DNA from: G963665545 sp963665545
GTDB lineage: Bacteria > Pseudomonadota > Gammaproteobacteria > Xanthomonadales > SZUA-36
DNA length: 64,000 nt
Reading direction: 5' to 3'
NCBI GenBank assembly: GCA_963665545.2
Contig: CAXXKZ010000002.1
Span: 43,961-107,960 of the forward strand
Under the pieces are notes generated by a model. The model worked only from the letters and a program-made list of their open reading frames with translations. It did not search any database and was not told the DNA's origin. The number at the start of each line of letters is the position of its first letter. Within the stretch, counting starts at the first letter, position 1. Below, piece by piece: positions 60,794 through 64,000 of the stretch. A program made the translations under genes and the position numbers.

Positions 60794-62469
60794 TCTGAAA
60801 ATCGCAACCAGGGCTGCGGCAGGTCTACCCCTGCCGGCCAGGCGGCGTTGACGTGCCAGATCCAGCCATCGCGCACATATTTCGCAAGGGATGGTGAAGC
60901 AAAGGCATGGTCCAATGAGCCATGGCGGCCAAAATATGCGTAGGTGTAGGTTGGCAACGGCGTGTGGGTCGCGACCAGATCGACGAAGTCCGCATTGCGC
61001 ATCACTTCAATCGGATCCTCCATGCGATAGGCATTGAAATCTCCAAGAATCAGAATATTGGCTTGCCTGTCGCCTTGTTTCCGGGCCCAGGCTGCAATCC
61101 CTTCCGCCATTTGTTTTCGAGCGGTGTTCCAACATGACTGGCCATCGCCTTGATTGGCGTTGGGGCCGCTGTCGGGACAACTGCCCTTGGACTTGAGGTG
61201 TACGACAATGACCAGGAATGTGCGGCTACTGTGTTTGTCCCTGAATTGTTGCGCCAGGGGCTGGCGGCGGCTTTCATAAAAAGGAGCGACGGACAACATC
61301 TCCGGGTGCTCGATTGGCTCCAGCCGATCAGGGCGGTAGAGCAGGCCAACGGTAATTTCATCCTGTCCGATGCGCCCGGAAGCCGAGTGGATGATCTGCC
61401 ACGGGGCAGCGTCGATGGCAATGGTGTCCAACAGGCTTTGAGCCGCGCTGTCTGCGCCAAAACCGTCGTTTTCCAGTTCCTGCACGGCCAGCAGATGTGC
61501 GCCCAGGGCATTGACAGCGGCAGCGATTCGCTTTCTCTGGCGGGTGAATTCTTCATCATTCCTGGCACCGCGCCGGGTGAGGAATCCACCACCCTTACCG
61601 TTGCCATTAAAAAAGTTGTGCAGATTCAGCACTGCAATGCGCAAGACATCGCGGCCCATTGGTGCGGGAAGAGGCGTGGATGGCGCCGCCACCGTCTGAG
61701 CCTGAGTGACGATCAATCGCTTGCCGCGATTGTCATGACCCAATACGCCCGTGATTCGTTCAATTTGTGTTCCAGCGCGCACTGGCACAGGCAAAGACGA
61801 CCAGCGAATCGGTATCACCTGGCTGGCATTTTTCCTTTCCATCGCGGCGACGTCAGGGCCGGGGCGGTGGACTTCAGTTGGCACCCGCAACATTCCGTCA
61901 GCGCTTAAACCAAGGTTGCCGCGTGACGCTGCAAAAATATCCGTCGCCGTCATGGGTCGTGTGAGCGAAAGCCTCATATTTTCCAGCGACTCTCGCTGCT
62001 GTTGGGTTATCGGAAACTGAAGTTCCGTCAGCGGCATCGAAGATACAGATCTGCAGCGGGTGCTGATGGCGACGTTGGTGAGCGCAGTCTGTGTGTCGTG
62101 CCCCCCGCCGAGTTCGGTCACCGTTCCGGTGAGCACCAGTGCCGTGCCGACCGACGGTGCCTCGGGCGCAGATCCGTCTGCAATGAAAAGCGCTTCGGAG
62201 GTCAATGGCGAATTGTCCGGATCGACGGACTCGAGAAAAAAGGCTGTACCGGGCAGGGTCAGCGTGACCACGCCTTTGACAGTGACGCGCTGTCCTTCCA
62301 GCTCGGAGCGTGCGCCATTTCCCTGCACGTTGGCAATGGCGGTGAAACGTTGCCCGCAATCGCTGGTTTGAGCAGCAGGTTCAGGGGTGGGGGGGCTGCA
62401 GGCGGTACACAGGGCGCTGAATAACAGCCGGAGGACCATGGCTCGCGACCCCGCCACGCGGGTGGTCAC
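60739..62469 (-). CDS. ExeM/NucH-type extracellular endonuclease, lipoprotein
   Basis: A 576-residue exported nuclease. The N-terminus has a lipobox SALCTAC. An OB-fold-like part (about 35-270) precedes the DNase I-like domain, which shows RIAVLNLHNFFNG, LAVQELENDG (Glu), VVHLKSKGSC, NILILGDFNAYRMEDP and SDHDPVVVDL. The GTG start overlaps the cytochrome stop (GTGA). Homologues degrade extracellular DNA for nutrition or biofilm release. Confidence 0.87.
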   Translation of the reverse strand: MTTRVAGSRAMVLRLLFSALCTACSPPTPEPAAQTSDCGQRFTAIANVQGNGARSELEGQRVTVKGVVTLTLPGTAFFLESVDPDNSPLTSEALFIADGSAPEAPSVGTALVLTGTVTELGGGHDTQTALTNVAISTRCRSVSSMPLTELQFPITQQQRESLENMRLSLTRPMTATDIFAASRGNLGLSADGMLRVPTEVHRPGPDVAAMERKNASQVIPIRWSSLPVPVRAGTQIERITGVLGHDNRGKRLIVTQAQTVAAPSTPLPAPMGRDVLRIAVLNLHNFFNGNGKGGGFLTRRGARNDEEFTRQRKRIAAAVNALGAHLLAVQELENDGFGADSAAQSLLDTIAIDAAPWQIIHSASGRIGQDEITVGLLYRPDRLEPIEHPEMLSVAPFYESRRQPLAQQFRDKHSSRTFLVIVVHLKSKGSCPDSGPNANQGDGQSCWNTARKQMAEGIAAWARKQGDRQANILILGDFNAYRMEDPIEVMRNADFVDLVATHTPLPTYTYAYFGRHGSLDHAFASPSLAKYVRDGWIWHVNAAWPAGVDLPQPWLRFSDHDPVVVDLLFNQSATSD

Positions 62470-62957
62470 TGATTCATCATATATTCAACGGCGGCCCGAA
62501 TCTCATCGTCGCTTATACTCATGTTTCCGCCCCTGGGCGGCATGATACCGATGCCGTTGATGGCATTGGCGACCATCGCATCGAGGCCAGTTGCGGCGCG
62601 CTCAGTCATCAGGTTACTACCCGGGATGGGGGCGTTCGCTATGCCGGCTGCATGACAGGTCTGGCAAAGCCCGTTATAAACATTCTCGCCATTTACAGCG
62701 CCGCCAGCCTCAGCAGGGGCGGCAAAAGCCTCGGCTTGGGCCTGTGCCAGCTCAGCCGCACCGGACGCGTCGGTGTGCACTCCAGCCACGGGCGCAATGC
62801 GTTGCTTGGCATTGGACAACTGGCTGGGGTTGGCGTTGGGATCAGGCTCGCCCTGCATGCTGACGGCGAGCACGATAATGGCCACGGTAAATACCAGCAA
62901 ACCAATGACGATGCCGCTGAATTTCTTGATAAATGTACGATCGTCTTGCTGGTGCAT
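62466..62957 (-). CDS. Cytochrome c5-like membrane-anchored electron carrier
   Basis: A 163-residue protein with one N-terminal membrane helix (about residues 15-33, uncleaved anchor), an Ala-rich linker and a c-type haem domain: CQTCHAAG is the haem-binding site and GIMPPRGG carries the Met axial ligand. It would shuttle electrons in the periplasm. It is the first gene of a coupled pair with the nuclease. Confidence 0.9.
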   Translation of the reverse strand: MHQQDDRTFIKKFSGIVIGLLVFTVAIIVLAVSMQGEPDPNANPSQLSNAKQRIAPVAGVHTDASGAAELAQAQAEAFAAPAEAGGAVNGENVYNGLCQTCHAAGIANAPIPGSNLMTERAATGLDAMVANAINGIGIMPPRGGNMSISDDEIRAAVEYMMNQ

Positions 62958-63046
62958 GAAAACCCTATGGCCAGTGCGTGCGGCTCCAAAATGAGCGGCA
63001 CATTATAGCCCTGTCAGCCAGCCACAGGAAGTGACGTCTCCGGCGG

Positions 63047-63219
63047 GTCATCCCGGCCAAGCGCAGCGCGAGCCGGGACCCTTACTGAGTTGACAAGGGC
63101 ACGTTCCGGTAGTGGGGAAATGGTGTTGCAGCGCTAATTAACGCCTCCACCGTCATCCCGGCAGCGACAATTAACGCCTCCACCGTCATCCCGGCCAAGC
63201 GCAGCGCGAGCCGGGACCC
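63047..63219. repeat. Dispersed GTCATCCCGG palindromic repeats and a tandem unit
   Basis: Two copies of a 35-base repeat starting GTCATCCCGGCCAAGCGCAG and ending GAGCCGGGACCC lie at 63047-63081 and 63185-63219; the GTCCCGGC/GCCGGGAC ends can form a stem. AATTAACGCCTCCACCGTCA is tandemly repeated at 63136 and 63169 with a truncated GTCATCCCGGC in the first. The 'GTCATCCCGG' repeats are widely dispersed in Proteobacteria. Confidence 0.75.
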
Positions 63220-63290
63220 ATACTGAGATGTCAAAGGCAAAGGGATAAGCTGTTTCAGCGACCATCAACACCCGGTACAATCAAACTTGA

Positions 63291-63367
63291 GCGCCCGTAG
63301 CTCAGCTGGATAGAGTACTGCCCTCCGAAGGCAGGGGTCACAGGTTCGAATCCTGTCGGGCGCGCCA
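63291..63367 (+). tRNA. tRNA-Arg (CCG)
   Basis: A 77-base cloverleaf. Acceptor stem GCGCCCG/CGGGCGC, D-arm GCTCAGCTGGATAGAGT, anticodon stem CTGCC/GGCAG with loop CTCCGAA (anticodon CCG, reading CGG), T-arm AGGTTCGAATCCT and encoded CCA. The 3' part of such genes is a common integration site. Confidence 0.95.
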
Positions 63368-63504
63368 ATAAATTCAATAAGTTATAGATATTTTGGGTTA
63401 GGCTTATTCATGCTGTAAGTGCAAGGTAAGTGTATAAGGACTCTGATTGCCTGATTTCGTCGAGCTCATTTCGAGCCTGGGTTTTTATTTGATGGTATTT
63501 GGGC
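63368..63504. other. AT-rich interval downstream of tRNA-Arg
   Basis: No gene is seen. The base composition is more AT-rich than the surrounding host genes, consistent with the start of foreign DNA at the tRNA 3' end. Confidence 0.5.
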
Positions 63505-63702
63505 TTAACTCCCATGTCTTTTCGGAGTCTTGCCTCCTAATCGATTGAGTGCCTCTGATCGAGAGACGAAGATGACACGGTATTCGTTAATCTCGTATGG
63601 CCAGCCACGACGATCTAGCCATTCACGCTGCAGGCGAAACAAAGAGACGCCACTTATTGCTTTCATCTCCTCCATTGTCAGTACTTCTGGATACCTGGGC
63701 AT
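63505..63702 (-). CDS. DUF4224-like small protein
   Basis: A 65-residue protein with EVLTMEEMKAISGVSLFRLQREWLDRRGWPYEINEYRVIFVSRSEALNRLG, fitting the DUF4224 pattern (acidic helix, Q-x-x-WL, G-x-P-Y-x-x-N, a hydrophobic strand, ALxRLG). DUF4224 proteins accompany prophage and integrative-element integrases. It is a diverged paralogue of the next gene. No integrase gene is visible between it and the tRNA. Confidence 0.75.
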   Translation of the reverse strand: MPRYPEVLTMEEMKAISGVSLFRLQREWLDRRGWPYEINEYRVIFVSRSEALNRLGGKTPKRHGS

Positions 63703-63723
63703 ATGATGTTCAATCTAGGTGAG

Positions 63724-63942
63724 TTACATGACGGTAGAAGTGTCCAGTTCCCAAGTCTGTTCTTCTGGCTCTGCACCAAGCCTATTCAATGCCATTGAGC
63801 GCAGCACAACAGGGTAACCGTAGTAATTCACCTCATGAGGCCATGAGTGCATCTGTAGCCTTTCAAACTGAAGGCGTCGCACAGGTGTACCCGTAATGTC
63901 TTTTAATTCAGCTTTGGACAGAATTTCAATTGCTTTGCCCAT
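63724..63942 (-). CDS. DUF4224-like small protein, tandem paralogue
   Basis: A 72-residue protein with ILSKAELKDITGTPVRRLQFERLQ, SWPHEVNYYGYPVVLRSMALNRLG, the DUF4224 core, and a short acidic tail. It lies 21 bases upstream of its paralogue and is transcribed toward it. The rest of the element is beyond the window. Confidence 0.75.
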   Translation of the reverse strand: MGKAIEILSKAELKDITGTPVRRLQFERLQMHSWPHEVNYYGYPVVLRSMALNRLGAEPEEQTWELDTSTVM

Positions 63943-64000
63943 TAGTTTTCAATCAGCCGATACTCACCCGATGGCTGGCCCTTCAGAGATTGGCATTTCC

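Overview
The window looks like chromosomal DNA of a gammaproteobacterium (inference). Supporting genes include slyX, ilvE, ubiA, bioC, zapE, tatD, a cytochrome c5, an ACP phosphodiesterase and a complete compact histidine operon led by a TrpR-like regulator. The gene content does not match the enterics; a free-living, uncultured relative of the Xanthomonadales/Chromatiales/Woeseiales region is plausible but not shown. Genes are dense, often overlapping by 1-14 bases, and separated by dispersed, hairpin-rich repeats.

Layout. 0-6 kb: start of a radical SAM gene running off the left edge, a DUF3014 protein, a frameshifted DUF885 peptidase, glucokinase and an MsbA-like ABC exporter. 6-7.6 kb: an IS110-family element inserted in a copy of dispersed repeat A. 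7.6-13 kb: an outer-membrane barrel, a GT2 glycosyltransferase, a frameshifted GT87 mannosyltransferase-like gene and an FAD oxidoreductase, perhaps an envelope-glycan set. 13-26 kb: cyclophilin, VOC protein, SlyX, NYN-LOTUS protein, cold-shock protein, IlvE, CDF metal exporter, a Kef antiporter interrupted by a stop codon, an SRPBCC protein, and a divergent M20 peptidase/POT peptide transporter pair. 25.5-27 kb: a MarR-GNAT fusion with an ArsI-like VOC protein and a 29-bp perfect palindrome. 27.5-35.1 kb: hisG-D-C-B-H-A-F-IE. 36.2-40.1 kb: a hydroxyproline catabolic operon (deaminase, GntR regulator, FAD dehydrogenase, epimerase). 40-46 kb: small exported proteins, an FKBP isomerase abutting a truncated queD, a repeat-rich stretch, a double CDGSH protein, an amidohydrolase and a peroxiredoxin. 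46-50.4 kb: a five-gene overlapping operon (hydrolase, ABC ATPase, permease, DUF2306, GNAT). 50.9-63 kb: a YadGH-like ABC exporter, acyl desaturase, TatD, UbiA, a broken comF, BioC, ZapE, a hydrolase, AcpH, an ExeM/NucH-type nuclease and cytochrome c5. 63.3 kb to the end: tRNA-Arg(CCG) followed by two tandem DUF4224 genes, probably the edge or remnant of an integrated element.

Most notable signals. (1) The 212-base leader of the IS110 element contains four short segments that match, in the order known for bridge RNAs, the left target, right target, left donor and right donor sequences at its own ends; the uninterrupted target survives in a second repeat copy at 42.54 kb. (2) A possible small RNA at 57.69-57.80 kb has three consecutive hairpins, each with a C-rich CCCCTT-type loop, the last resembling a terminator. 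(3) A structured, GGA-rich, gene-free stretch on the minus strand at 16.83-17.21 kb ends in a terminator. (4) At least five genes are disrupted (DUF885, GT87, kef, queD, comF), which means either gene decay or assembly indels. No CRISPR array, rRNA or complete prophage is visible.
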